DNA of 64,000 bases from Podocnemis expansa (Eukaryota; Chordata; Testudines; Podocnemididae), in NCBI GenBank assembly GCA_007922195.1, contig ML682092.1, positions 1,665,610-1,729,609 on the forward strand, read 5' to 3'. How positions within the stretch are numbered: the first letter of the stretch is position 1; each line of letters starts with the position of its first letter. The position numbers and the translations under genes are program-made. The notes beneath the pieces are model-generated. The model searched no databases. It was not told where the DNA came from and saw only the letters and a program-made list of their open reading frames with translations. Below, piece after piece: positions 46,150-56,795 of the stretch.

Positions 46150-47003
46150 GGAGGTCTGAGTCCTCCACAAATAAGGACTGTTGAATGGCCTGTTGGATGG
46201 TTTGAGGCAGGCCTGCCTCCTGAAGCCATGCCATGCACCTCATAACAACAGCCGAGACTACCCCCCGGACTCAGGGAACGAGGGCTTTCTTGTTGTGCAG
46301 GAGGGTTGGCGCCAGGCTAAGTAGATGGCACTGGTGAAGTGGAGACACTACGGTGACAGGGAGAAGCAGAGTCTGATCTACAGCGCTTTAGAGTCTGGCT
46401 TGGGGCAGTTCCGCCTGGCACCCTCAGGAGAGCTTCTCCTTACAATGCCAGGGAGCTTGGCACCGTACTAGGTGCTGAGGAGTGGTGCCATTTGGGAGGA
46501 GTCCATTTCCTCGACAGGAAAGCAGGCTTTCCTCTCTGCTTAGGGGGCTTCAGAGGAGTGGGTGTAGGCAAGAGCAACAGAATCTTTGACGCCTCAAAGG
46601 CCTCTGTGGTGGTTGGGATCTGCACTGCTTCTTGCCTGCAGTGCCAGGAAGGGCCTGGCTGGGGAGAATTGGACCGGTGGGAGCACTTCGGCACCAATGT
46701 CGGTGCCCACTGCATCTTCTGCTCTCTAGGGGAGCAGCACTGAGAGGGCTCTAGCGCCAACCTGGCATGCAGTGCCAGTGCCAAAGGCAACCCCGGTTCT
46801 TCAGGCATAGGCTGCTGTGCTTGCACTAAGGCCAACAAATGGCACCTTTGCTCCCTGTCTTTCAGGGTCCTTAGCTTGAAGGATAGACAGATGGAGCAGT
46901 CAGTGGCCTGGTGGGACTCACCCAGGCGCCAAAGGCACTCCTTGTGGAGATCATCCCATGGGAAGGCCTTGCTGTAAGAAGCGCAGGATTTGAAGCCTGG
47001 CAT
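46150..47003 (-). pseudogene. DIRS-D gag-like gene, internally deleted
   Basis: The ATG at 47003 starts MPGFKSCASYSKAFPWDD, followed by ECLWRLGESHQATDCSICLS. The first CxxC is altered to CxxY, so the metal site is incomplete. KLRTLKDREQRCHLLALV and a Pro-rich linker follow, ending near 46440. The C-terminal domain survives only as RCMAWLQEAGLPQTIQQAIQ (about 46243-46180), equivalent to CRGAWLREARVPPVVQQVAF of copy B. The segment with the LLGHKVYSSSA and YDAFL motifs is missing, pointing to an internal deletion of several hundred bases. Confidence 0.7.
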
Positions 47004-47149
47004 CTTTGGTGGCTGTTGGGAGTGATCTTGTGGCTTCAAACACGCATGTTCTATAGAAGCACCAGTTCTTGGTGGAACGATATCCATGAGCAGGTCCTCT
47101 AATTTAAATGGACAGCTCATATAAAGAAGTAACTCCAGGCACTTGCGTT

Positions 47150-47368
47150 TGCAAGGACAGGGCTGTTCGGAAACCGTCACTAAGGGCGGAAAAAGCAACT
47201 GGGGAGGGTCAGGGTTGGGGCCATATATATAGCCATGGGAGTGGCAAGAGGGGGTGTCGGCCACTGACCCTGCTCTGACAGGCTGGGGCAAAAAGCTTCT
47301 GACCAATTGTGCGCTGTGGCATGTAGACACCTAATATTGAATGTATCTGAGCAGTGCTTAAAGAAGAA
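47150..47368 (-). promoter_or_regulatory. DIRS-D 5' terminal repeat with TATA-like motif
   Basis: Read in reverse it begins TTCTTTAAGCACTGCTCAG, then GTGTCTACATGCCACAGCGC and CCCCAGCCTGTCAGAGCAGG, and reaches GGCTATATATATGGCC at about 47222-47237. The gag ATG lies about 220 nt further on. Same architecture as copies A and B. Confidence 0.6.
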
Positions 47369-47949
47369 GGTCTCTCCTACATTCCCTCCAAGCAGTGCCT
47401 GCCTGGGAGCAGGAATAGCTAGTCAGGGCTGGACTTTTGGGGGCCCTCAGGGCTTCAGCTCTTGAAGCCCATATGTTAATCAGGCCCTGCCAGTCCTGGT
47501 GCTGCCTCCTGCTTCTTCTTCCCATTCAGGAAATCACCTGCTGACCCAGCCAGCGCTCCTTGGCCTTTGTGCTGCCCATGCTGGTAACTCATCTCTCCTT
47601 GCTGCGGACTGGTGGGTCCTTGTGTGTTTCACTCTGGGCCTGCACAGGAGCAGGGCCATCACTGGCACTGGGCTTATGGGGCTCGAGCGCCGAGTCCCAG
47701 CACCCAAGCCTCAGTTCCGCCACCGAGCCGCCCACAGAGGCACGGAAGCCCTGAGTCTCAGCACACCGAGCCCTGGCTCGTTTCCTGGGCCAGCAGCACT
47801 TCTGCGCGGGAGTAGGCGCCCCTGGCTCTTCCAGCAGCCTCATTGCCACAAGCAAGCTCTTTTTGAGTCAGACATGGCCTGGTGTGTGTCTGGAGACCAA
47901 TGTAGGCCTTAGGGCAGGACACACTGTTATGTCCAGGCCCCGGCTCCAC

Positions 47950-48050
47950 AGGGACTCAGCTGGAGGAAGTGGCACAGAAAGGCCAAATAAGTTGGCCAAA
48001 ATCACACAGGAAATCTATGGCACAGCAGGCAAGGCCTAGGCCTAGATTCT
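47950..48050 (-). repeat. MIR/CORE-SINE relic, minus strand
   Basis: 'ggccaaataagttggccaaaatcacacaggaa' followed by 'ctatggcacagcaggcaag' is the complement of the MIR region covering the conserved core start. Short and diverged. Confidence 0.5.
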
Positions 48051-48804
48051 AAAAAAAATGAGGGACTAAAGATGGCCTTCTAAATCCAGCTGTGGCCTCT
48101 CTGTCCAAAAGTCCTCAGAAGCTCCAGGTCAGTCACCATCTTTTGCCAATGAAGGTGCCTATATGTGGATTTAAAAGCCTAATTTTAGGCACATACTGCT
48201 TCAGAGAATCTCTGTCCTTGTACATAATTCTAATGAGAAATTCTAAAGGACTAATTAGAGACTGGAGGAGTGTAAGCTAGGGTCATGCTATGTAGTGTAG
48301 CATTTGGATCACTCTGTGGCTGGATAGCTTCGACCTTGTTACTATTTAATGAGTTCTTATCTGTTTGGCTTTAAATGCAGGCTTAAATAAATCCTGTGTC
48401 CAGGCAGTGTAATGCTGGAATTTATGTCTAATTTGGGCCTTCATTTTTAGCTTGTTATAATGTGTGATTAAGTGGCTATGCTGCTTAAGAAGGGAGCCCT
48501 AATATCCTGTCCTTTGACCCCCACCAGTCTTTCCCTCCCCCTCTTTCTTTTGTGTATCCACACACTCTATATCTTTTATCACCCTTGTCCAGTGCCATAG
48601 CCACTGAACTTCCCCACCATCCCTTCCCTGTCTGTTTACTCTCTCTCCCTCTGAGCTCCCCAATGATGTGACTGCCATTCAGAAAACAAACTGGTCATTT
48701 CATGCACATTGTGAAGACCTTGTGGTGTGCTGGGAGTTGCTGAGGTGTACTTCTACTCCAGTCATGAAGCACATAAAGCACAACTAACACCTCTCCATGT
48801 GTGG

Positions 48805-48955
48805 GTCTGGATTATAGCCATGGGACAATCACTGGCAATGACATCACCACGGAAGCTGGTCCCTGATAACGCTCCCATTAGATTCCACATAGTCACTCTG
48901 CCATTGGTTTGTAGGAACGGCGACCATCTTCCATCACATGGGGGGCTCAACTAGG
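48805..48955 (+). repeat. Low-copy dispersed repeat, copy 1
   Basis: Aligns by eye with 53315-53470: ctggcaatgacatcacc / ctggcaataacatcact, then 'cccattagattccacatagtc' / 'ccccatacaatctgtccc', then 'ctctgccattggtttgtagga' / 'cctctgctattcatttgtcaga'. Class unknown; termini not found. Confidence 0.45.
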
Positions 48956-49033
48956 AAGCACCAGGACTGAGAGCAGGAGTCACTGCAGTTCAGAGTGGGT
49001 GTTACCTCCTTATTTAGCGACTGCTGTAAAGCC

Positions 49034-49192
49034 ATGGTTCTCAGCCCATGGACCAATCAGCACATAGCTATGGCCATTGTGATGATTTCAGAGCCACGCG
49101 AGCAGTGTATATATGCTGTGTGGATGAGGCCTACAAAACACCAGAGCTGCTTTTGTGGCCTAAAGGGTAAATAGACTGAGAACCCCTGGTCT
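49034..49192. mobile_element. hAT-type MITE (GGTTCTCA ends)
   Basis: Starts ATGGTTCTCAGCCCATGG and ends ACTGAGAACCCCTGG, the recognisable inverted ends of a common amniote hAT MITE. The target duplication is not clear. Confidence 0.55.
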
Positions 49193-49973
49193 AGACTAAA
49201 CTCTAGCATGCATAAGTGGGAGGGCTTGCCAAAGTCAGCAGAAAGCATCCTTTTCTTCCTCCTCTTTCATGTGCTGAGGGGCACCCACCAGCCACTGCCA
49301 TGTCCTTGCCCTGGCACCATGACCCTAGTTCCTGTCCAGCATGGAGGAGAGGCTTGGTGAATGGAGGAGTTGGAGAGTGAGTCCACTACACAATGGTGGC
49401 TCCTTACCATGGGGCTGACAGTAAAGACTGGCACATGGGGAAGCAGTGCCATTTAGGGTTAGCCCAGCCACTCCTCTATCATGATGTAGGGGCAGCCAGG
49501 TCAGTCCTCAGTGGTGCCACAACCTGGCACATTATCTTGTAACAAGCCTATTCACTCAGGTTTGCTGTGGCACCTCTCCACTCTGACAAAGGACAGGACA
49601 GGCCAAAACTGAAATGGGGGCCCTGGGCAAGTGAACCCAGGGCATATAGCTTAATCCAGGCTGGATTTCTGTGGGTGCAGGTGCATCCATGGATGTTAAC
49701 TAAACTTGCCTCTATTATAGGTCAAAGTAAAGCTTGCACACAGAGCTTTATGTACAGTGGGCCCGGTCAGATCTCTGTTCTTGAAAACTAGTTCTCTGCT
49801 TTCTGGTATAGTGGTGATGATGCACATCTCACATTGCTTCTGGCATAGCATCCTTTTGCACATGTGTGCAAAGAAGTTAAGAAATGGACTGTACCCTAAA
49901 GAAAAAAGTGCACAGTGCACTTTTGACACCCTCAGAAGGAAATACAGGGATTATTATTGAGACTCACTCAAAC

Positions 49974-50330
49974 CAGAGGCGTCGCTGGCGCTGGGCACCC
50001 CAGGGCGCGTGCCCCAAATTCCAGCGCCGGTGCCCCAGATCTCCAGCCCAATCAGGCTGGAGATCCGAGGCCCAGCTGCCAGTGGCCGCGGTGGCCCCAT
50101 CCCCAGCCAGGGATCTGGGGCCTGGCCACCCGCGGCCGCAGCAGGGAGCCCAGGCCCATCCGCCCTTGCCGGCTGCGGCCCTGTCCCCAGCCGGGGATGC
50201 GGGGCCTAGCCGCCCGTTGTGGCGCAGCAGCTTCTGGCCCTGTCCCTGGCCAGGGGGAGGGGCCTGCGGCTTGGGGGGGCAGGGCCTGGACCCAGGCCCC
50301 CTGTCCCTCTGTGGGCCAGCAATGCCCCTG
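49974..50330. mobile_element. hAT-type MITE, GCGTCGCTGGC family, copy 3 (TSD ACTCAAAC)
   Basis: Ends are CAGAGGCGTCGCTGGC and GCCAGCAATGCCCCTG. The perfect 8-mer actcaaac flanks both sides (49966-49973, 50331-50338). It is the cleanest member of the family in the window, GC-rich and non-coding. Confidence 0.9.
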
Positions 50331-50692
50331 ACTCAAACCACTGCAACTGTTTTGCTCCTACATTCCTGAGTGTTCTCTTCCAATTTTCATAATTGAAACA
50401 AAATTAAATACAGTTTTCATTATGAAACAAAATGAAATACAGCAAAAGGCATAAAGTTATCCTAGGAGGAACCCCTAATCACATGTAGATAGGGACTTCG
50501 GGGGTGGGGGTGGGGGTCCATGTATTTGGAAACTGCTGAAATGTAATCCCTAAACTCTTAGCTTGCTCCTAGGATTCTGGTTCTGAGTTTGACCACATAC
50601 TTTACCAGATACGGCCTGTTTTTGAGAAGGGGACTTTTTTCCTGAGGCTCAGTTTGCATGTGTCTGAAATTCTCTGAAAGTTTAGTTCCCAC

Positions 50693-52790
50693 ATTGGTTG
50701 CCTTCCCACCTCATGTGCCCACATCCCCCCCCTCCTTTTCCAGAATACGGGGCCTTTGACTTTGCCAGTTTCCTGAGGTGGACACATCTCCCTGCACATC
50801 CCAGTGTATTGGAGATCAGTGTAGTCCTGTTCCGCCCCCTTCCCCAGGCAATACCCTGTGCTGTACCACCAGGACCAGGTGCACTCCTTCAGTGAGTCAT
50901 TCTTGGTCCCTTGTGCTCACGCACTCTGATGGCACATCATCTCTCGCTGTACTGCTACCCCCACATCTACAAGGGGGAGATCTACAACTCCTGGGGCCTT
51001 CCCATCTGGGGACAGGGACTCTTCTTGGGGTGGACACCTTATGTTGCCTTCCTTGCCCCATCCCAGTTAGGGGCAACATTCACCTGATTGGGAGGACAGC
51101 TCTTCCTGATTACAAGGTTTTCCACCAAAGTGTTCGGGGAGCCCCTTGGTCCTAACTTTCGGGGTCAGCTTTTCACCCACTGATCCTACAAGACCTACTG
51201 GTTACTGCTGCTGACTGGAGACAGTTCTCTCCTTCCTCCTTATGCTTCCACAAATAGTCATAGGCACTCAAATCTGGGATCTAGGTGTTTCTTCCCAGCT
51301 TTGCCTGGATCAAGCCCAGGGCAGTCAGCAGCCCCTCAGCCTTGTCACCATCCTCTCTTCCCATAAGGTGACGCCTCCTTTCCCCAGGAAGCTCACTGTC
51401 CCACACCTGCCTTGGCTCTGGGGTTCTTACAAGAGGGAAATAACCATTCCCATCTTAATCCCTATCACCTTCTTCATGAAACCTTATAATCAATGCTTGG
51501 GAGGCTTTCAAAATCTTGCGTCCCTCCTACCCCTTTTCTTTTCCTGTGTTTCATAGGGAAGTCTATGGCTTCAGTCCACTCAGGGCCCTTATCTACCAAC
51601 CTCCCTGCGAGTGATGGGAGGTGATCGGTTACAGAGAAGATATAACCTAAACATGGAGATATCGCTTAATATTGTGCCTTCCCCTTCTTCCAACCCACAC
51701 CCGGCCGAGTGAGGTCAGTTCCTCCTACATTCTAAGCACGGAACTTTCCCCTTTTCGCCGACATCTCAAAGGTGACAGTTAGATCGTTTAACAGTGTGTG
51801 CCTACAAACACTCCCGTGGCCCATGTTCTCCCTGTCCCTTCAAGAACCAGTGGCCACACTTTCCTGTGAGCCACTGAGAAGACATTCAGTACCTTGGTTA
51901 AAATATGGGCTTTCCCACCAGGTAAACTGTTCTTGCCATATGGTTTTTGATTCCTCCTGCACAACCCCGTAGCTCTTTTTTCTTTAGTGGGTCCAATAGA
52001 GGGGTATCCTTCTTTCTCTCTCTTTTCACTGGTTCTTGGTGTCAGCCAGTTGGCCGAGCTATTTATGGACTCTGCTTTAGCCTTCCTTGTTGACCTGGCT
52101 AAGGCATGTATTGTGGGCCTAAGTCTGGCAGACATACCCTGGCCGCCTTGCTTTGGCAGGTGCCTTACCATTGGCCTTTATGTTCCTCCTCTGCCGGTGC
52201 CTAACCAATCCCAGAATTCACTGCCACATCTCCTCTCCATGATAAGGTGACTTTAGGCCTCCCTCTGCTCCTCCTGGTCATACTCAAGGTATACTCAAGG
52301 GTCATAACTTCAGCCCTTCCCCACTTAGACCAGGCCATTCATCCCACCAGCTTCTCTAGGCCAGGAGTTCAGCCTGTTTAGGGGGTAACTGTGCTGAAGG
52401 CGGGAAAAACCCAACTCTGCCTGCCATCCTTCGCTATTGCTAGCCATCACCTATTACTGAATGTATCTGAACAGTGCTTGAAAAAGAACTGTGGGTTACT
52501 TACTGGTAACCGTTGTTTGAGATGGGCTGCTCGGAGTCATTCAGAACCCTCCCATCCTTGCAACCCAGAGCTGGTGACTTTTAGGGACTGAGGAGGGACA
52601 GGGCTGTGGCCATATATATAGCCACTGGGTGGCCAGGGGGCGTTGGCTGCCAACCCTGCTCTGACAGGCTAGGGCTAAAAAGGTTTCCAACCAATCATGT
52701 GCTGCGGCACATACACCTATTACTGAATGGATCTGAGCAGCCCATCTCGAAGAAGGATGGATACTGGTAAGTAACCCACCATTCCTGAGG
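50693..52790 (+). mobile_element. DIRS-type retrotransposon copy E, 5'-truncated
   Basis: The body from 50693 aligns with the minus strand of copy F (e.g. ggggcctttgactttgcc at 50750 and its complement at about 63450). The internal complementary region is at 52440-52550 and the 3' terminal repeat at 52551-52790 has CCATATATATAGCC and ends CCCATCTCGAAGAAGGATGG..GTAACCCACC. No gag and no pol frames are visible. It supplies the uninterrupted version of the site where CR1-d sits in copy F. Confidence 0.75.
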
Positions 52791-52925
52791 TTTCCACACT
52801 GATAGTAAGCACAGCTGTTATGGTAAGATAGCCCCCATTCAGGAGAAACTGGTGAGATCTGGGTGCAGCCATTAAACCCAGAGGCTAACTCTGAGATGGG
52901 TCAGATACCAAATGGTAGCCTAGAC

Positions 52926-53130
52926 CAGTGTGCCATGGTACACAGGTGTGCCTTCAGATCTGAGCAGGTGTGCCACAAAATTTTTTTGAAAAACAACTCA
53001 AAGAGCTCTGGATTGGCTCATTGGCTCATGAATAGTCATAAATTCATTTGGAAAACTATATGATGGTGTGCCTCAAATAAATTAAATGTAGCAAGGTGTG
53101 CCACAGCAGTGAAAATCTTGAGAACCACTG
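52926..53130. mobile_element. hAT-type MITE (TSD GCCTAGAC)
   Basis: The left end is CAGTGTGCCATGG and the right end TTGAGAACCACTG. The perfect 8-mer gcctagac flanks it (52918-52925, 53131-53138). The interior repeats 'ggtgtgccacaa/aca'. Confidence 0.9.
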
Positions 53131-53314
53131 GCCTAGACTGAACTGGCTCTGGCTTTAAATGCCACCCCCTTAGCTCATTGTAAATATGGATCTTCTCCAG
53201 ATTGCCTGTAGCCAAGGGAACTTGTCAAGGTGCAGGCTGTCTTCAGGTTCTGGTTCTAACCCAAATCTCAGATGCAGATAAGTAACATTTCAGGAACAGC
53301 TGTATGTTTTTCAG

Positions 53315-53470
53315 CATGTGTGTCACCATACCTGGCAATAACATCACTGCAGGAGCACCCACTTGTTAATCCCCATACAATCTGTCCCCAGAACCCCTCT
53401 GCTATTCATTTGTCAGAAGGGTGTTTGTAGGATGGCTACTCTTGAGCAACACAGGGATCCTACATGAACG
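53315..53470 (+). repeat. Low-copy dispersed repeat, copy 2
   Basis: Partner of 48805-48955, same order of shared words; see that entry for the alignment. Unclassified. Confidence 0.45.
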
Positions 53471-53613
53471 AGTTTCTACAGCTTGTGCTGAAGAAGCAGC
53501 CTGTCTAGCTGAGAGCTGTGACAGATCCTCATACTCTGTGGATTCAGCATTGGGGGGAGCACACTGACAAATGGTTACAGTTGCTTAAATGATAATAACA
53601 GTGGACAGCAGTG

Positions 53614-54783
53614 AGCGCTCCAGATATGTGTGCATCTTAAGTCTACTTAAGCAAAGCTTGGGCTTCATTCAGAATTGATTAAGGTTAAGCATTAGCTTAA
53701 GTCAACTTAATAACTCTCACTTGTTAAATTGACTTAAGCCAATGTAGCCTGGCATTAGGCTTGTTGACTTAATTGGCCTCCTGACCACCTGGAAAATTTC
53801 CTGGCAACCAGGAAGTGCCTGCCCTGCTCAGTCCCAGGGCAGGACAAAGCCCTGCCTACCCTGCTAGCCCCTACTCCGGCAGTACGGCAGGAATGGCTGA
53901 CGGCAGAGGCAGGCAGGCCAGGAGGTGGGCCCCATCCTGGACCCACCAGGGAGGAGATCCTTGAGGACCACCTCCAGCTTGCAGAGTGCTCCAAGTCAGA
54001 CCTCTGAGCATGGCAGGAGTGACAGAAGGAGGAGGAGCACACCAACTGCAGGGTCAGATGTACTGCCTGCTCGATCTGATGGAGCAGCAAACCCACACCC
54101 TGGAGTGCCAAACTCATGCCCTGGAGTTCCTGGCATGGAGCCAGGGCTCTCATTGGGCCAAGGATCACCCTACCCAGGACCCCAGCAGCAGCCCTCCCCA
54201 CCTGCAGTCTAGGACTCGTGGTGGCTGGCTTCAAGCCCAGGACCTGCAAGCCCGATTCCACTAGGCAGCTGCCCCCACCCCCACCCCCATTATTCCTTCA
54301 ACCCCCCTCATTCTCCCTGGCCCCTCCCCCCAAACCCCTAACTATCCCCAACCCCTGCAGCTCCCACCCCTCACCCCCTTCAGCTGCCGACCCATTCCCC
54401 CGTAAATAAAACACACCCACACCATGATTCTGTGTGTGGTCCATCATCTTATTGTGTTGGGGACAGTGGGGAGATGGGGAGGTAGGAGTGGCTGGGTGGA
54501 GGTGGTGACAGCAGCTGGAGGAAGGTGCTCTTTCTCTCTGCAGAGCCAGTGGCAGGGGACTGGTTGGCAACATGGCTCTGCCAGGGGACCATGTTGCCAC
54601 ACCTCCCATGCTGCCCCTCTCCTGAAGCGAAATAGCATGTCCCGACACAGGACATGCTATTTTGCTTTGAGGGTTTCCCTTATTCTGATTTAATATTTGC
54701 TTCTTTCGATTTAAGTTATTTCAAAATAAGGATTTTATTTCAAAATAACTCATTTCAAAATAACACTTTACCTGTGAACAGAG
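53614..54783. mobile_element. Harbinger-related element, non-autonomous (ends tentative)
   Basis: The right end complement is GGCTCTGTTCACAGG and the left end is near AGATATGTGTGCATC. Subterminal words TTAAGTCGACTTAA-like (left) and TTTCAAAATAAC (right) are typical of this family. The block 54565-54670 (CCACACCTCCCATG..CTCTCCTGAAGCG..AGCATGTCC) matches 1058-1165 and, inverted, 38875-38985. A plus-strand frame 53890-54264 (RPLSMAGVTEGGGAHQLQG, LLDLMEQQTHTLECQTH) is of unknown nature. No clear target duplication. Confidence 0.5.
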
Positions 54784-54789
54784 CCTTAG

Positions 54790-56560
54790 TGTCTCACTCT
54801 GCCTTGTTTCTGAGCTGAGCCACTCACAGCTGTACCCCCAGAATGAGCTTCCGTCACTGGCTCCTCCATATGACATCTATGAAGCCTAGACATCCAGTCG
54901 GTATTCCCTCCTCCACCACAGCCTAGTGTGACTTGGGAACACTGGAGTCCTAACTAGGGCCCCTCCTTGCTGGACTCCCACAACTGCCTTGCGTAAGAAT
55001 GAAACACAGTGCAGTGCTGCTCAACAGAATCAGGCACCTGGCTAGAAACCAGCTGCCTGCCTCTTATTTTGTTTCCCTCCTCCGAGTTTCAGACTGAGTT
55101 TCTGGGTGGGCTCTTCCTGTTATCTGCCCACTGCTTACAAGAAATTGCTTCATCTTGAGCAGGGGCTACTTGAGTAATTATACCGCATTTGCACAGGAAA
55201 GGAAACCAAAGGGCTCAAATTAGAAACATACAGGAGGCAATCTGAGGAGGAGCACTGCATATTTTAGGCTTTCATTGCTCTCCTTCCCCTGCACTGATGT
55301 CCATTCTGTTTAGAAATTCCTTGCTATTAGTTACTTCTACCCTCAATGGCAAATTATCTATTTTAACAGCCCTTTGGATGAGCGAGGCGGCTTCTCCAGT
55401 TCTCTCATTTGAGTCGCTTCCTTGAACACATTATTCTCAAGCTTAACAGTGTCTTTAAGATGAGCAGGTCTCAAGCCCTTATTGTCTGGTGCCTACATAC
55501 TATAATCGCAGCCCCCTCTAGCTTTATCCTGAAGGTGGTGTTTTCTGGCTCCCTCCTGGAGAATGAAGTGGCTATTCAGAAACATTCATTTGGCTTCACT
55601 AATTACTCAACTAGCAACATGAATGGCTACAGGAGCCAGGTCCCAGCAGAGAGGATACAAGCAAGCCCTGTTAATGGACAGTGAATTAATGATACTTCTT
55701 TAAGGCAGCTGTTTGAGATCAGAGTTCAGACACAACTTTTCATGTGTCACTGTTTACAAGCAAAGAGACAGACCTGAATGAATACAGCAAATGCCTATGC
55801 AAGTTACAGCAGGACAGACAGACCAAGTTTACTGCCAATCTGCCCTTACCTGGGCAAAGTTCCCCTTGGGCCTACTCATTACTGATGAAGATTGTTGTTT
55901 TCTTTCTCTTCTAGTAGTGTTCAGAGCAGACTAGGTGTTAGGATGTGGCTGATTAACAGGAATTAATACAAAGTGCAGAATGCCCTGAACTAGGCTGATT
56001 TACATGGCTGCCATTTGCCTAAGAGTGGTTCACTAAACAGGAGGGCCCAGAAGAGTGCATGTTAGCTCTGCAGTAGATGACATCAAAAATTAATCATTCT
56101 GGTTTCAGATAAGCAGGATTTTACAGAGCTTTTTCTTCTTCTGGTGTTCCCTGAAGACTTGCCTTTTATACCAACAGGAAGCTCAATCAGTCATTTCATC
56201 CATATCAATTACAACACATTCTAATTCTCAGGTTGTGATTGAGACGCACCAACGTGTATGTCCACCCCACCCCTTACTCAGGGCCTGCCCATACAGGGCA
56301 ACTAAGCCCTCAGTATATGGGTGTCTTTGGTTTCTAGGTAAAGCTGACTTATGGGTAAGGACACCCCTGAAGGAACTCAGGCCCCCAATAAAAATTCAGC
56401 TATTACAGTAGACTCTTTCATTAGGCCCCCTGGTTTTCTTGCCATTTATTTGTGAGAGGTATATTGCTTGTATGATAGCCACCAGTTTCAGTTTGCAGGA
56501 AGGTACTACTGTGACTTTGCATCACTCAAACTGGATGTTGATGAGGGATATGGCCTAACA
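54790..56560. other. Apparently single-copy sequence; no gene recognised
   Basis: Balanced composition, no MITE ends and no CR1 or DIRS similarity. The longest frame (55409-55684, 91 codons) has no recognisable domain. This is the stretch in the window that looks least like transposon, so a conserved non-coding element or unrecognised exon is possible. Confidence 0.4.
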
Positions 56561-56574
56561 GTGATCTCTGGAAA

Positions 56575-56795
56575 GGGCTAGGAGTTATAACTGCTGGGTT
56601 CTAGTCCCAGCTCTTCCAGATTCACAGTGGGATTTTGGGCACGTCACACAACCCCTGGGCCTCAGTTTCCTCATCTATAATAAAATAAGTACAATATAGT
56701 AGCTGCTTCTCTGACTGGTATGAGACTTAATTAATATTTGCAAAACACTTAAAGGTGTTGAGATAAAAGGTAGCTTTGATGTATTATTTTATGGC
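56575..56795 (+). repeat. MIR/CORE-SINE
   Basis: The classic MIR order is readable: CTGGGTTCTAGTCCCAGCTC, TTTTGGGCACGTCACACAAC, CCTGGGCCTCAGTTTCCTCA, TCTATAATAAAATAAGTAC, then TGCAAAACACTTAAAGGTG. It is the best MIR in the window. Confidence 0.85.

Larger units (their letters stand above)
35064..47368 (-). mobile_element. DIRS-type retrotransposon copy D (gag-only), heavily nested
   Basis: The left (3') end starts GTGGGTTACTTATCAGTAAC then CTTTCTTCGAGATTGGCTGC. The right (5') end is the complement, ending GAGCAGTGCTTAAAGAAGAA. The internal complementary region is at 35300-35410. Gag pieces are at 46150-47003. The body is split by a 1.46-kb Harbinger element, a 5.1-kb Harbinger, a CR1 3' fragment and two hAT MITEs. 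No pol motif is visible in the remaining body (35410-36780, 38240-38756, 44330-44910, 45110-45400, 45710-46140). Confidence 0.8.
47369..50690. other. Background between DIRS-D and DIRS-E
   Basis: Contains a MIR relic, a low-copy repeat, two hAT MITEs (listed separately) and otherwise unremarkable sequence. Open frames near 47499-47912 are CpG-rich but show no domain, start context or splice signal I can support as a gene. Confidence 0.45.

Noticed and set aside
47499..47912. 137-codon frame as a host exon
   Set aside because: No domain, no convincing start or splice context; high GC content explains the open frame.
53755..54261. 168-codon minus frame in the Harbinger-related element
   Set aside because: Leu/Ser-rich with no recognised family; the opposite strand also has open frames over the same GC-rich stretch.
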